A stretch of DNA of 64,000 bases from DATKPE01 sp033854175. Its GTDB lineage: Bacteria; Bacteroidota; Ignavibacteria; UBA10030; SZUA-254. Below are positions 1-8,955 of the stretch, piece after piece (the first letter of the stretch is position 1; every line of letters begins with the position of its first letter). The translations under genes and the position numbers were made by a program. The stretch lies in NCBI GenBank assembly GCA_033854175.1, contig JAWOKN010000018.1, positions 68,341 through 132,340 of the forward strand, written 5' to 3'. The notes below the pieces were generated by a model. The model was not told the DNA's origin. It did no database searches and was given only the letters and a program-made list of their open reading frames with translations.

Positions 1-3000
1 CCGGCCACCTTTCCCTTCAGCAGAATCGGAACACATAACTGTGAACGCATCCCCCCACTCAGGCTTACCAGCTCGCGATAGACCGGCTCCGCGAGAAGAT
101 CGTCGACAATCATCGGCCTTGCATCGGACAGGACATTCCGGGAGAGGGTTTTTTCGAGCGGGATGCGGTCTCCCTGCTTCACGACCGATGTGCCCGCAAC
201 CGCATACATCAGAAGGGCCGTATGATCCTCCGTGAACAATCCTATCGAAAGAGCATCAAACGGAAGGAGTTTCCCGATTTCATCCTTCAACAGGGAAAAC
301 ACCTCCTCGAAATCGTTCGTCTCGTTTGCCTTGCCGACGATGCGGTTGATCAGCTCAATCTGCGTGTTGCGGTGCTCAAGATCCTTCATTAACCGGATTC
401 TCTCGGTGATATCCCGAGCCACATTGAGCATCCCGACCGGCTGACCCGACGCACCCCGCAGGAGCGTCGTGCTGACACTCACCGGGATCCTGTCACCGTC
501 CCTTGTTTGCCAGGTCATGTCAAAATCATGGAGCCATTTTTTCTCCCTCAGCGAGGCTATCCACAGGACGTAACGTCCCATCTCCTCTTCCATAAGCCAG
601 GGATACGGAAACTTGCATCCGGTTGCCTCAGCAGGGGAAAATCCCAAAACGGTTTCAAACGAGCGGTTGAATTGTTGAACCGCCCCCTCCAGATCGGTGA
701 TCATGACTATATCACCCATCGTATCGAGCACATTCCGTAATACCTGCTCCGAATTCTGAATGGCCTCCTCCCGCAGCCTGCCCGATGTTATGTCAGTAAA
801 AAGACAGATGACACCCGAGTGGACACCAAGGTTGTTTTTCAGAACCGTAATCCGTATGCGGTAGTACCGCGCGTCTTTCTCCGATCTTCCCCCGAGCCGG
901 ATCTCCTCCTGCCGGGGAGCGCCATCCGCAACCGTCTGCCGCATCACCGCCAGCATATGCTCTCCGGTATCCGCGGGAAAGAGGTTTGTCACCGGTTTTC
1001 CACGAAGTGCATGAAAGGGCCGCTTTGTTATTTCCTCGGTCCGCTGATTGGCATACGAGATCAGATAATCATTGCCGCAGACGACAACCGGTCCGTCAAT
1101 CCCCGCAAGTACCGCTTCCCGTTCCCCCAGGGTTTCACCGAGCTCCTGCATCGCCTTCTTCTCCTGAGTGACATCCCTCACCGTCCCGACCAGGCTGCGG
1201 ATCGATCCATCCTTCCCCCGCAGAATTGTCAGCCTGTCAAGAACCGTGAGATAGGTCGCTTTCCCCTTCGGCATCATCCGGTACTCGATGACGGGGGCGG
1301 CAGGTAATTCTTCGAGTCGCGTGATCCGTTCCAGGAGAAGGCGTTTGTCGTCGGGATGAACGAGGCTTATCCAGAGAGACCGGTTGCGCTGAAATTCCTT
1401 TGGTGCATGGCCGAGGAGCGCCTCCACGGTGTCGCTCAGATACTCGTACCGCCCTTCTGCAGTGAGACGGTAGTGTATCTCCTCACCCGTGTCCACGAGA
1501 TGATGGTACTGCGCAACGGCTTGCTCAAGATGCAGCAGGGCCGCCGCGGAGTCGATGATCGCTCCGAGTTCCTTTCCCAGCAGGCTATACAGCCGCTTCG
1601 CGTAAACGGGTCCCGACCCCCCCGTGCCGCTCACACCGAGCAGCATGATACCCAGCGCACTCTCGTGCGATAGGAGGGGTATGAGACAGATTGTTTTCAG
1701 ATCGGTCGACCGGAAAACTGACCGGTGTGCCAGATACGTCGGATATCGTTCAACCTGAATGAGATGGGGTTCCTTCGTTTTCGCAAGATAGCCGCCGATA
1801 CCTTCATCCGCAGGCAACTGCGATAATTTCTCGTGAAGGATCGGGGGGAGATGGCGCGATGTTTTGATGCTGAATTCTTTCCCGCCCTCCCCCCGGACAT
1901 AGATCGCACCGCAGGTCCAGTGAAAAATGTCCAGAAATTTATGCAGCGACGACTGAAGGATCTTCTGGAAGTCACCCTTTGCATGAAAGGTGGTGACGAT
2001 CTCGTTGAGAAAATCCACCTCCATGCCGAGCTGCCGCGCCTCACCGACAAGCCGGGCGGTTTCCGTGACATCCGCATAGGAGAACAGCAGACGGCCGTCG
2101 GCGTGATCCAGGGGGGTGACGGTGACCTCCACGATCCGCCGTTCATCACCTGTCTGTTTTGCGGTAAACCTGTGCGTGACACATCCGCTTTTTTGAAAAT
2201 TCCGCCGGGAGCATTTTTCCGGGATCCACTCCCCGATTGGTTCCTCCTCGATAACCGCGTGTGGCCGGCCGTAGATCTCCTCTCCCGCCGCAATGCCGAA
2301 ATACTTCAGGAATGCGGGATTGCAGTACCTGAACAATCCCTCTTGGAGGATGGCCAGCGGCGAGGGCGCGGCATCGGCAAGTTTCGAAAACAATTCCTCG
2401 CGCCTGGCAACCTGTTCACGGATGTCCCGAGCAGCCGTAAGATCAATACAGAGGATCTGCAGGCACGCCGCACCCTGATACACCACCGAGGATGACGAGA
2501 GACGGCAGTAGGCACGGCGGCCGTCTCCCGTCTGAAGCTCGATTTCGGCCGACACAGGGGGATCTCCCGCCCTCCGGCTCAGAATTTCCCTGATCCGCGC
2601 CTGATACCCGGGAGCGCAAATATCCGCAAGAGACTTTCTGAGGATGCTCTCATCAGCTTCATACCGGAATGCGATGCTGAATGCCCTGTTCCTGAAAATG
2701 ATCTTCCGTTCCCGGAGGAGGAGATAGGGATCAGGGATGCCCTGAAGAAACCGTTCGTATTCATCCTCCAGTGCAGCGAAACGGCCCTGCTCCTTCTGCG
2801 TGCGGGTGGTGTCGCGGATGATGGCCCCCGCCAGATCCTCTCCCACCACCGAGAAATGTACCTCAAGGTTCAAAATAGCCTTCTCCCGCCGGTAGGACAC
2901 CTGAACGGTATCGGATTTCTTTCTCCGGAGGGCGCGGATCGCCCTCAGGAGTTTGAATTTCCCGCCCGGAAGCAGATTCTGAAAACCCTTGTGGAGAATG

Positions 3001-3800
3001 AAGTCATCCCGCCCGAGCTTCAGCAGATCGAGAGTTTCCCCGTTCGGTTCGATGTACCCGCTTTTCAGGTTAACAAGGACAAAGGGGTCGCGAATCTCAC
3101 GGAAAAACGACTCGTAGGGTTCCGTCGGTTCCGTTTTCACCGGCTCCGTCTCAGTTTCCCGCTCACCCGACTCCCCTTTCGACTCCAGGATCATGCGCCT
3201 GAGGGAAACCGGTTCCGGAATTTCCTGGACAGGCTTGTACCGCCCTGCCAGTGAAATCGGATAGAGGAACAGATCATCACCCCGTCCGACGGCATCGAAG
3301 CAGACCGAGGCCGCGTCCTTGATCGCCGCCAGGGATGAGAGTCTGAATGACGTCCTGACCAAACCGCCGAACAGAAGCCACCTTTTTTTGGCAGCCAGGG
3401 ATGCAACATACTTCAGCCCTTCTACGACACGCTCCTCACGACCAAACATGCGGATCCAGAGCGACAACTCCCCGAGCAGAAGAATCCTCCGTGCCGGTAT
3501 CGACCGCACGATCCTTTGAAATGAAACCTGGGAGATGACCGAACCCCTGCGGAGGCCTTTCTCTAATCCGAGGCGGCTGTAATGACGGCCCGGCAATCCC
3601 TGCCGGGAATAATCGTGATCCGGGAGAATGTGGACAATGCGCGCAGCCGGCGGAAGAGTATCAAGGAGATAATCCCGCCACCGGCACCACGCCTCGGAAG
3701 AGGTTGAGATGACGAAAATCGACTCGCCTGTGCGGATACCACCAAGATAGGTATCCAGGTATTTTAAGCTTCCCGAAATAGTATCAGCCGGTATGGCCAC
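1..3800 (-). CDS. Giant multi-PAS/GAF sensor protein, probably a hybrid histidine kinase (C-terminus beyond window)
   Basis: One reading frame stays open on the minus strand from a GTG at 3800 to the window edge, giving about 1266 residues with no stop codon. Residues 1-205 form an N-terminal domain that looks like a degenerate RecA/KaiC-type or MEDS-like sensor fold (LKYLDTYLGGIRTGESIFVI); no Walker A motif is visible. Then come PAS-like units near residues 225-330, 345-455 (IPDPYLLLRERKIIFRNRAF), 465-580 and, after a GAF domain at about 590-745, three more PAS units near 760-875, 880-1000 and 1005-1130 (MGDIVMITDLEG). A second GAF domain starts near 1145 and is cut by the edge. PAS and GAF domains sense ligands, redox state or light; a C-terminal kinase or cyclase is expected but not in view. 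The GTG is the only usual start codon in frame after the upstream TGA; no good ribosome site is seen, so the start is uncertain. Confidence 0.85.
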   Translation of the reverse strand, partial: MAIPADTISGSLKYLDTYLGGIRTGESIFVISTSSEAWCRWRDYLLDTLPPAARIVHILPDHDYSRQGLPGRHYSRLGLEKGLRRGSVISQVSFQRIVRSIPARRILLLGELSLWIRMFGREERVVEGLKYVASLAAKKRWLLFGGLVRTSFRLSSLAAIKDAASVCFDAVGRGDDLFLYPISLAGRYKPVQEIPEPVSLRRMILESKGESGERETETEPVKTEPTEPYESFFREIRDPFVLVNLKSGYIEPNGETLDLLKLGRDDFILHKGFQNLLPGGKFKLLRAIRALRRKKSDTVQVSYRREKAILNLEVHFSVVGEDLAGAIIRDTTRTQKEQGRFAALEDEYERFLQGIPDPYLLLRERKIIFRNRAFSIAFRYEADESILRKSLADICAPGYQARIREILSRRAGDPPVSAEIELQTGDGRRAYCRLSSSSVVYQGAACLQILCIDLTAARDIREQVARREELFSKLADAAPSPLAILQEGLFRYCNPAFLKYFGIAAGEEIYGRPHAVIEEEPIGEWIPEKCSRRNFQKSGCVTHRFTAKQTGDERRIVEVTVTPLDHADGRLLFSYADVTETARLVGEARQLGMEVDFLNEIVTTFHAKGDFQKILQSSLHKFLDIFHWTCGAIYVRGEGGKEFSIKTSRHLPPILHEKLSQLPADEGIGGYLAKTKEPHLIQVERYPTYLAHRSVFRSTDLKTICLIPLLSHESALGIMLLGVSGTGGSGPVYAKRLYSLLGKELGAIIDSAAALLHLEQAVAQYHHLVDTGEEIHYRLTAEGRYEYLSDTVEALLGHAPKEFQRNRSLWISLVHPDDKRLLLERITRLEELPAAPVIEYRMMPKGKATYLTVLDRLTILRGKDGSIRSLVGTVRDVTQEKKAMQELGETLGEREAVLAGIDGPVVVCGNDYLISYANQRTEEITKRPFHALRGKPVTNLFPADTGEHMLAVMRQTVADGAPRQEEIRLGGRSEKDARYYRIRITVLKNNLGVHSGVICLFTDITSGRLREEAIQNSEQVLRNVLDTMGDIVMITDLEGAVQQFNRSFETVLGFSPAEATGCKFPYPWLMEEEMGRYVLWIASLREKKWLHDFDMTWQTRDGDRIPVSVSTTLLRGASGQPVGMLNVARDITERIRLMKDLEHRNTQIELINRIVGKANETNDFEEVFSLLKDEIGKLLPFDALSIGLFTEDHTALLMYAVAGTSVVKQGDRIPLEKTLSRNVLSDARPMIVDDLLAEPVYRELVSLSGGMRSQLCVPILLKGKVA

Positions 3801-3862
3801 AAAGCAATCAATCGATAACCAACATGACCGGAGGTCTCAATCCACGATCGTAATAAAATAGA

Positions 3863-3890
3863 AAGGGCGACCTTATGCAAGTCGCCCTTT
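3863..3890 (-). terminator. Intrinsic terminator after the 465-residue outer-membrane protein
   Basis: A perfect arm pair AAGGGCGA / TCGCCCTT with a ten-base loop is followed on the minus strand by a T-rich run (TCTATTTTATTA). It lies just after the stop codon of the outer-membrane protein gene and before the sensor gene, so it should separate the two transcripts. Confidence 0.85.
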
Positions 3891-3913
3891 GATAACCCTG
3901 ACAGATGGAGGTC

Positions 3914-5311
3914 TTACTCGCCGAAGTTGTAGCTTGCGGTAAGATATCCGAACGTGTTGATGTTGTCCTGCGCGCCGATGAGTCCGAGGCCGCGACGCAA
4001 GGCTTCCTCGCTGACGGTTGCATCGAGGGCGAATCCGCTGAACTTCAGCCCAACACCCAGTGTCACGAGTCCATCCCAGTTGGAGGCGTTGATACCGCCG
4101 AGTGAGACAAAGCTGTTCGGATTTGTCTGACTGAATTCCGCGGTATAGCCGGGATTCTCGATTTTCTGGTCAACACTCCCCAGCCAGCGGAAATATCCCG
4201 CACGGCCAGTGAGCCAATCGGTGAGCGTCCATTCCATACCGAGGTTAATAACCGGTATCGCATCATCCGATAATGTCGAGGTGGTGGTCACACGGGCAGC
4301 CGGCGGGGCCGCTGATCCAGGAGTTTGCTCGACTTTTTCCCTGAATGATTCGAAACTCAGACCACCTGCGAAATAGAAGTTTCCGGTTCTGTATTCACCA
4401 CCGGCACCGACCGCAAAGGTCAGGAGGCTGAAGCTGATATCAAACGGTGTCGTGGTGATGCCATCCGGACGCGTGTCCTCATTCGGACTTGCTGACGCTG
4501 TGCTCAATGAGGCGAAGGGAACAAAATTGAATTTGCTCGATACGTTGAATTTTCCCCTTGCCATGATGTCGAACTCGGTCCCCGACGAGGAGTATTCACC
4601 GCTGTTGGTGGATGCAATCGGCGTGCCTGTTTCTTTATCATCGGCTTTATCCAGGCGAAACGCCGCCGCCGCGTCAAAACTGCTTCCACCGCCGAGATTG
4701 ACATTCACACCGGCCCGGACTCCCATCACACGCGAACTCGTCGATGAATCACCCGTGATACTTCCGGCCGAATTGTTGAACTTGCTTTCACTGTTTGAGT
4801 AGCCGTACATGACCGCAAATCCCAGATCGAGATTTGTCATCCGTGTCGATGCGACTAATTCCCACACGTTCCTCACCGGTGGAATGAACTGTGCATTCCG
4901 CGGTGCCTGCACGATGGTGCTCGGGAGCTGCGAATTGAAATTCACCAACGAAGGATCATAACTCAAAATTACTCCCAGGTTCCAACTATCGTTGAGGCCG
5001 AATGCCACGCCGGCGTTCTGGTTAAAGTATCCATCATCGGAAATAGAGCCGCCACTGTTGGACAATCCGGTCATTGCGCCGCCGCCGACGTTGAACCAGG
5101 CATAATCTTTGTAGGAGGCCTGATATGCCGGATTGAAGAACATCAGTGAGGGATCGTCGATAATGAACGGATTCATGACCGACATCGAGGTCACCCCGGT
5201 ATTGGAACCGCCCATTGCCAATTCGCGGGCATACCCTCCGGGTTTCGCCTGTGAATAAGCCAGAGAGCTTATCGCGATCAGCAATACCACTACGATAGCA
5301 AGTTGTTTCAT
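3914..5311 (-). CDS. Outer-membrane beta-barrel protein (PorV/UPF0164-like N-terminus)
   Basis: The 465-residue product has a Sec signal peptide (MKQLAIVVVLLIAISSLAYS) and then a long run of alternating polar and aromatic/hydrophobic strands typical of a beta-barrel. The segment after the signal (RELAMGGSNTGVT, then IDDPSLMFFNPA) resembles the start of PorV/UPF0164/FadL-like barrels common in the FCB group, where an early Asn-Pro-Ala motif is usual. The cargo is unknown. The ATG is preceded by AAGGAG at good spacing, and a strong terminator follows the stop. The 195-residue barrel gene lies upstream on the same strand with a gap of about 120 bases, so the two may share a transcript. Confidence 0.75.
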   Translation of the reverse strand: MKQLAIVVVLLIAISSLAYSQAKPGGYARELAMGGSNTGVTSMSVMNPFIIDDPSLMFFNPAYQASYKDYAWFNVGGGAMTGLSNSGGSISDDGYFNQNAGVAFGLNDSWNLGVILSYDPSLVNFNSQLPSTIVQAPRNAQFIPPVRNVWELVASTRMTNLDLGFAVMYGYSNSESKFNNSAGSITGDSSTSSRVMGVRAGVNVNLGGGSSFDAAAAFRLDKADDKETGTPIASTNSGEYSSSGTEFDIMARGKFNVSSKFNFVPFASLSTASASPNEDTRPDGITTTPFDISFSLLTFAVGAGGEYRTGNFYFAGGLSFESFREKVEQTPGSAAPPAARVTTTSTLSDDAIPVINLGMEWTLTDWLTGRAGYFRWLGSVDQKIENPGYTAEFSQTNPNSFVSLGGINASNWDGLVTLGVGLKFSGFALDATVSEEALRRGLGLIGAQDNINTFGYLTASYNFGE

Positions 5312-5431
5312 ATTACTCCTTCTGTGATGTGAAGAATATGTTGTTTTATTTTATTACTATTCTACCCTTCCAGAGATGGTGAGAGCGACCATGAGGCCGC
5401 TGAGGTACCATCCGCCAAAGGTGTCAGTGAG

Positions 5432-6019
5432 TTATTCCAAATCAAATACTAAACCAAGACCGAATCCCACCCAGCTCGTTGTGCTGCCTTCTGTGAAGAC
5501 CGCCGAGTAGTTTGCATGCACATCCACCCACATTTTATCCCCGGCCTTGAATTGTGCGCCAAGAACAGGCGAAACCCCGAATTTCGAGGTGCTGCTGCTC
5601 ACACTTACTGTTGCACTGCCTACGGTTTCATCTGCGCTTGCTGACAAAACATATAATCCAACATTTGCCTGCCCGTATACCCGTGTGTCACCCGGCATAA
5701 AGTAATACTTGCCGCCCAGAACAATCGGAATTATCCCCCATTTTGTGTTGATTGTCCCGCCGGTGAATGGATCACTAATATCCTTCCCGCTGAAATGCAC
5801 ATAACCGGATGACAAGGTGAGTTGGAACGCCGGGTCGAACCCGTTGTACCCGACGAATGCAAGACCGCCAATACCGAAATTGCTCGCATTATTGAAATCC
5901 CCCACCGGTACTCCTCCTTCGGCTCCAACACCGATCGACCATTGGCTCGGGCCTGCAGTCTGCCCATAAAGCGGCAATGCAATAATCAATAAGGCAACCA
6001 TTATCGCTAATTTCTTCAT
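5432..6019 (-). CDS. Small outer-membrane beta-barrel protein (OMP_b-brl type)
   Basis: The 195-residue protein has a clear signal peptide (MKKLAIMVALLIIALPLYGQ) followed by Gly- and aromatic-rich amphipathic strands (WSIGVGAEGGVPVGDF, GGLAFVGYNGF) and ends on a barrel-like strand (SWVGFGLGLVFDLE). Length and pattern fit the eight-stranded OmpX/opacity-like barrels frequent in Bacteroidota and relatives; no ligand can be inferred. It is the first gene after a near-consensus promoter about 56 bases upstream of the start. It probably leads a short operon with the next barrel gene. Confidence 0.75.
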   Translation of the reverse strand: MKKLAIMVALLIIALPLYGQTAGPSQWSIGVGAEGGVPVGDFNNASNFGIGGLAFVGYNGFDPAFQLTLSSGYVHFSGKDISDPFTGGTINTKWGIIPIVLGGKYYFMPGDTRVYGQANVGLYVLSASADETVGSATVSVSSSTSKFGVSPVLGAQFKAGDKMWVDVHANYSAVFTEGSTTSWVGFGLGLVFDLE

Positions 6020-6081
6020 ATTGATTCTCCAACCCTTTCGATGTTATGTGTTGAATTTTCCGTTATTTAAAGAACGGATAG

Positions 6082-6110
6082 AGTATAGTAAAAAATAAAT
6101 GATTTGTCAA
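6082..6110 (-). promoter_or_regulatory. Sigma70-type promoter of the 195-residue outer-membrane protein gene
   Basis: On the minus strand TTGACA (6105-6110) and TATACT (6082-6087) are separated by 17 bases, within an AT-rich stretch. The expected start of transcription lies about 56 bases before the ATG at 6019. Confidence 0.8.
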
Positions 6111-6272
6111 GTCTTTTTTTCAACACGTGCTTTAAATAAACCGTATAAGCCATATTTAATGCTGAAAATAGTAAAATTTCATCTTAAATGATTAATTTTT
6201 TCTAATTTGAACACAAATGCCGATTCCCCAAAATTGTCTATAATTAAGGCATTTTTGGTGGCCGGCAGATGA

Positions 6273-6402
6273 GGGAAGAATCAGGTAAAAAAGGGAAATG
6301 GAGGATTTTTATCACGGACCGACAGAACACCTCACGGACCGGAACTCTTCAGCTGAAAGCCGAAGTCCGGAACCTCTTGCATCAGGGGAAGAATCAGGTA
6401 AA
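6273..6402. repeat. 17-bp direct repeat in the gene-free stretch between two outer-membrane protein genes
   Basis: The intergenic region 6111-6410 holds no gene. It contains the string GGGAAGAATCAGGTAAA twice, at 6273-6289 and 6386-6402, and between them the shorter string TCACGGACCG twice (near 6314 and 6333). The repeats could be remains of a local duplication or paired binding sites; the sequence does not decide. Confidence 0.6.
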
Positions 6403-6410
6403 TCGATCTA

Positions 6411-6887
6411 TTACGGGAGCGTGAAGCGAATGCCCGAGGTCAATGCAAAATAAAACGAAGATGATCCGCTTGTGAATACAGGACCAAATTGCAGATCGGC
6501 AGGTATGGAGACCTGACTGTTGATCGGAAAGTAAAATCCTCCACCAAAACGGAGCCCGAAATACGGTCCACCGGTAAAGGCCCACAAATTAAATCCGCCA
6601 TCGATGTACGGTTGGATATTTGTCGTCGGCATGTCGATCAGATACTTGGCGAAAACAGCCCATTCAATGGGGGTGGAATTCTGTGTGTTGATGTTGAGGT
6701 CGGACCCAAACAATATATTATGTTTGTAGGCATAATCCCCCGTCACGCCAATCTGCACTCCGGCCGATGAGCCGCCATCCACACTCAAATTTGAAAAACC
6801 AAACCTTCCCCCCAGGGTAACCGTTTGTGCCCGGCTCGCGATGGAAAAGATCATCAAAAGGGCAAGAACGAGAAATGCTGATTTCAT
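6411..6887 (-). CDS. Small outer-membrane beta-barrel protein
   Basis: The 158-residue product carries a signal peptide (MKSAFLVLALLMIFSIASRA) and then short Gly/aromatic strands (LGGRFGFSNLSVDGG, YFGLRFGGGFYFPI), ending on a strand (FALTSGIRFTLP) as expected for a barrel inserted by BamA. Its function is not recognisable. A strong ribosome site (AAAGGAG) precedes the ATG. The stop of the acyl-CoA dehydrogenase gene is only 22 bases upstream on the same strand, so it is probably read from the fatty-acid operon. Confidence 0.7.
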   Translation of the reverse strand: MKSAFLVLALLMIFSIASRAQTVTLGGRFGFSNLSVDGGSSAGVQIGVTGDYAYKHNILFGSDLNINTQNSTPIEWAVFAKYLIDMPTTNIQPYIDGGFNLWAFTGGPYFGLRFGGGFYFPINSQVSIPADLQFGPVFTSGSSSFYFALTSGIRFTLP

Positions 6888-6909
6888 AACAATCTCCTTT
6901 CCGGTTAAG

Positions 6910-8052
6910 TTAGGATTTGAGTAACTCCCGCGATATCACCAGACGCTGAATTTCAGACGTTCCTTCATAAATTTCAGTTATTTTTGCGTCCCTCAGATAG
7001 CGTTCGACGAGATATTCCTGTACATATCCATAACCCCCATGGATCTGAATCGCTTCCAGCGAGGCATCAACGGCGATTTTGGATGCGTAGAGTTTTGCCA
7101 TCGCTGCCGTATGGGCAAACGGTTTTCCGGCGTCCTTTATCGCCGCCGCCTTCAGCGTCAGAAGCTCAGCAGCCTCGACCTTCGTGGCGATATCAGCGAT
7201 TTTGAACTGAATAGCCTGGAAATCGGCTATCGGCTTGCCAAAAGCCTTCCGCTGTTTGGCATATCCGATCGACGCGTCAAGAGAGGCTCTCGCAATCCCC
7301 ACAGCCTGCGCCGCAATGCCTATCCGCCCGCCATCAAGCGTCATCATTGCAAATTTGAACCCGAAACCCTCATCGCCGATCCGGTCTGCCGGAGAGATTT
7401 TGCAATCCTGAAATGCAAGCGATACGGTATCGGAACTGCGGATCCCGAGCTTTTTTTCCTTTTTTGCCACCGTAAATCCGGGGGTCCCCTTCTCAACAAG
7501 AAACGTCGATATGCCGTGGGAGCCTTTTGATCGGTCGGTCGTGGCCATAACGAGCACGTAATCGGCCGTCGAACCGTTGGTAATCCAGTTTTTTGTGCCG
7601 TTGAGTATGTACTCTCCCTCCCTTTTTTCAGCCATCGTATGCTGGTTGGAGGCATCACTCCCTGCTTCGGGTTCCGAAAGGGCGAATGCACCCAGTTTTT
7701 TCCCCGCAGCGAGCGGAATAAGGTACTTCTTTTTTTGTTCCTCGGACCCCCATTGATTTAAACCGTAACAGACCAGGGAGTTGTTTACCGACATGATGAC
7801 ACCTGCCGAGGCGTCAACCTTCGAAATCTCAATCATCGCAAGAACATAGCTCACCGTATCCAGACCCGCCCCGCCATACTCCTCGGGCACCATCATTCCC
7901 ATGAATCCGAGCTCACCCATCTTTTTTACTGCTTCATGGGGGAATTCCCCCTTCTCATCGCGCTCAACGGTCGAACCGGCGAGCTCATCAGCTGCGAATT
8001 TCCGGGCCGTATCACGGATCATCAATTGCACATCGGTAAATTCAAAATCCAT
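6910..8052 (-). CDS. Acyl-CoA dehydrogenase (short/branched-chain type)
   Basis: The 380-residue flavoenzyme matches the full length of the acyl-CoA dehydrogenase family, which oxidises acyl-CoA to trans-2-enoyl-CoA and passes electrons to electron-transfer flavoprotein. Visible landmarks are the N-terminal helical domain (MDFEFTDVQLMIRDTARKFA), the FAD/substrate segment (GAFALSEPEAGSDA, then NWITNG), and the C-terminal catalytic region IYEGTSEIQ that holds the active-site Glu of short-chain and butyryl-CoA dehydrogenases. It is the third gene of a beta-oxidation or butyryl-CoA operon, 27 bases after the hydroxyacyl-CoA dehydrogenase gene. Chain-length preference cannot be read from sequence alone. 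Confidence 0.93.
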   Translation of the reverse strand: MDFEFTDVQLMIRDTARKFAADELAGSTVERDEKGEFPHEAVKKMGELGFMGMMVPEEYGGAGLDTVSYVLAMIEISKVDASAGVIMSVNNSLVCYGLNQWGSEEQKKKYLIPLAAGKKLGAFALSEPEAGSDASNQHTMAEKREGEYILNGTKNWITNGSTADYVLVMATTDRSKGSHGISTFLVEKGTPGFTVAKKEKKLGIRSSDTVSLAFQDCKISPADRIGDEGFGFKFAMMTLDGGRIGIAAQAVGIARASLDASIGYAKQRKAFGKPIADFQAIQFKIADIATKVEAAELLTLKAAAIKDAGKPFAHTAAMAKLYASKIAVDASLEAIQIHGGYGYVQEYLVERYLRDAKITEIYEGTSEIQRLVISRELLKS

Positions 8053-8079
8053 ACGCTTTACCCTGCCTGTCGATGAAGT

Positions 8080-8943
8080 TTATTGTTTGTTTGCATAATC
8101 ATAAAACCCTCTCCCCGATTTCCTCCCCAGATAACCTGCCGAGACCATCTTTTTCAGCAACGGGCAGGGGCGGTATTTGTCGTCACCGAGTCCTTCATGA
8201 AGGACGTTCATGATCGCCAGACAGACATCGAGTCCGATAAAATCTGCAAGCGCCAACGGTCCCATGGGGTGATTCATGCCGAGTTTCATGACGGTGTCGA
8301 TCGACTCCGGTGAGGCCACACCCTCCATCACGCAATAGACAGCCTCATTGATCATCGGAAGCAGGATGCGGTTGGAGATAAAACCGGGATAATCATGCAC
8401 TTCAACAGGAGTCTTATCCAGGCTTTTCGCCACGGCAAGTATCGCCGACATTGTGGCGTCGGAGGTCGCAAGCCCGCGGATGATCTCGATGAGTTTCATG
8501 ACGGGAACAGGGTTCATGAAATGCATCCCGATCACCCTGTCAGGCCTCTGCGTCTTGGCGGCGAGCCCGGTGATCGAAATCGAGGAGGTGTTTGACGCAA
8601 TGATCGCCGACGGACCCGCAATCCGGTCTGCCGTCCGGAAAATAGTCTCCTTGACGGCCTTATCCTCCGTCGCGGCTTCGATGATGAGATCTGCAGAATC
8701 AGCCGCCTTGGCAAGATCGGTCGTGGTTCCGATTCTCGAGAGGGTCTGATTTTTCTGATCCTCCGTCAGGAGGGATTTTTTGATCTGACGGTCCAGATTT
8801 GTTCTGATCGTCTGCATGCCGCGCTGGATAAATTCCTCCCGTATGTCGTGGAGCATGACCGCGTAGCCCGACTGCGCGAAAACATGCGCAATGCCGTTTC
8901 CCATCGTCCCTGCCCCAATGACAACGACCTTTTTTATCTCCAT
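8080..8943 (-). CDS. 3-hydroxybutyryl-CoA (3-hydroxyacyl-CoA) dehydrogenase
   Basis: The 287-residue enzyme has the N-terminal NAD-binding motif GAGTMGNGIAHVFAQ and the conserved catalytic stretch GMHFMNPVPVMKLIEII, where the His pairs with a downstream Glu. This is the stand-alone, Hbd/PaaH-like form without a fused crotonase. It interconverts 3-hydroxyacyl-CoA and 3-ketoacyl-CoA. It lies 12 bases after the thiolase gene and 27 before the acyl-CoA dehydrogenase gene. No enoyl-CoA hydratase is present in the window, so that step must be coded elsewhere. Confidence 0.93.
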   Translation of the reverse strand: MEIKKVVVIGAGTMGNGIAHVFAQSGYAVMLHDIREEFIQRGMQTIRTNLDRQIKKSLLTEDQKNQTLSRIGTTTDLAKAADSADLIIEAATEDKAVKETIFRTADRIAGPSAIIASNTSSISITGLAAKTQRPDRVIGMHFMNPVPVMKLIEIIRGLATSDATMSAILAVAKSLDKTPVEVHDYPGFISNRILLPMINEAVYCVMEGVASPESIDTVMKLGMNHPMGPLALADFIGLDVCLAIMNVLHEGLGDDKYRPCPLLKKMVSAGYLGRKSGRGFYDYANKQ

Positions 8944-8955
8944 GCTACCTGGCTC

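Noticed and set aside
1833..2495. Plus-strand frame of 220 codons
   Set aside because: It is antisense to the large PAS/GAF sensor frame and lacks any recognisable domain.
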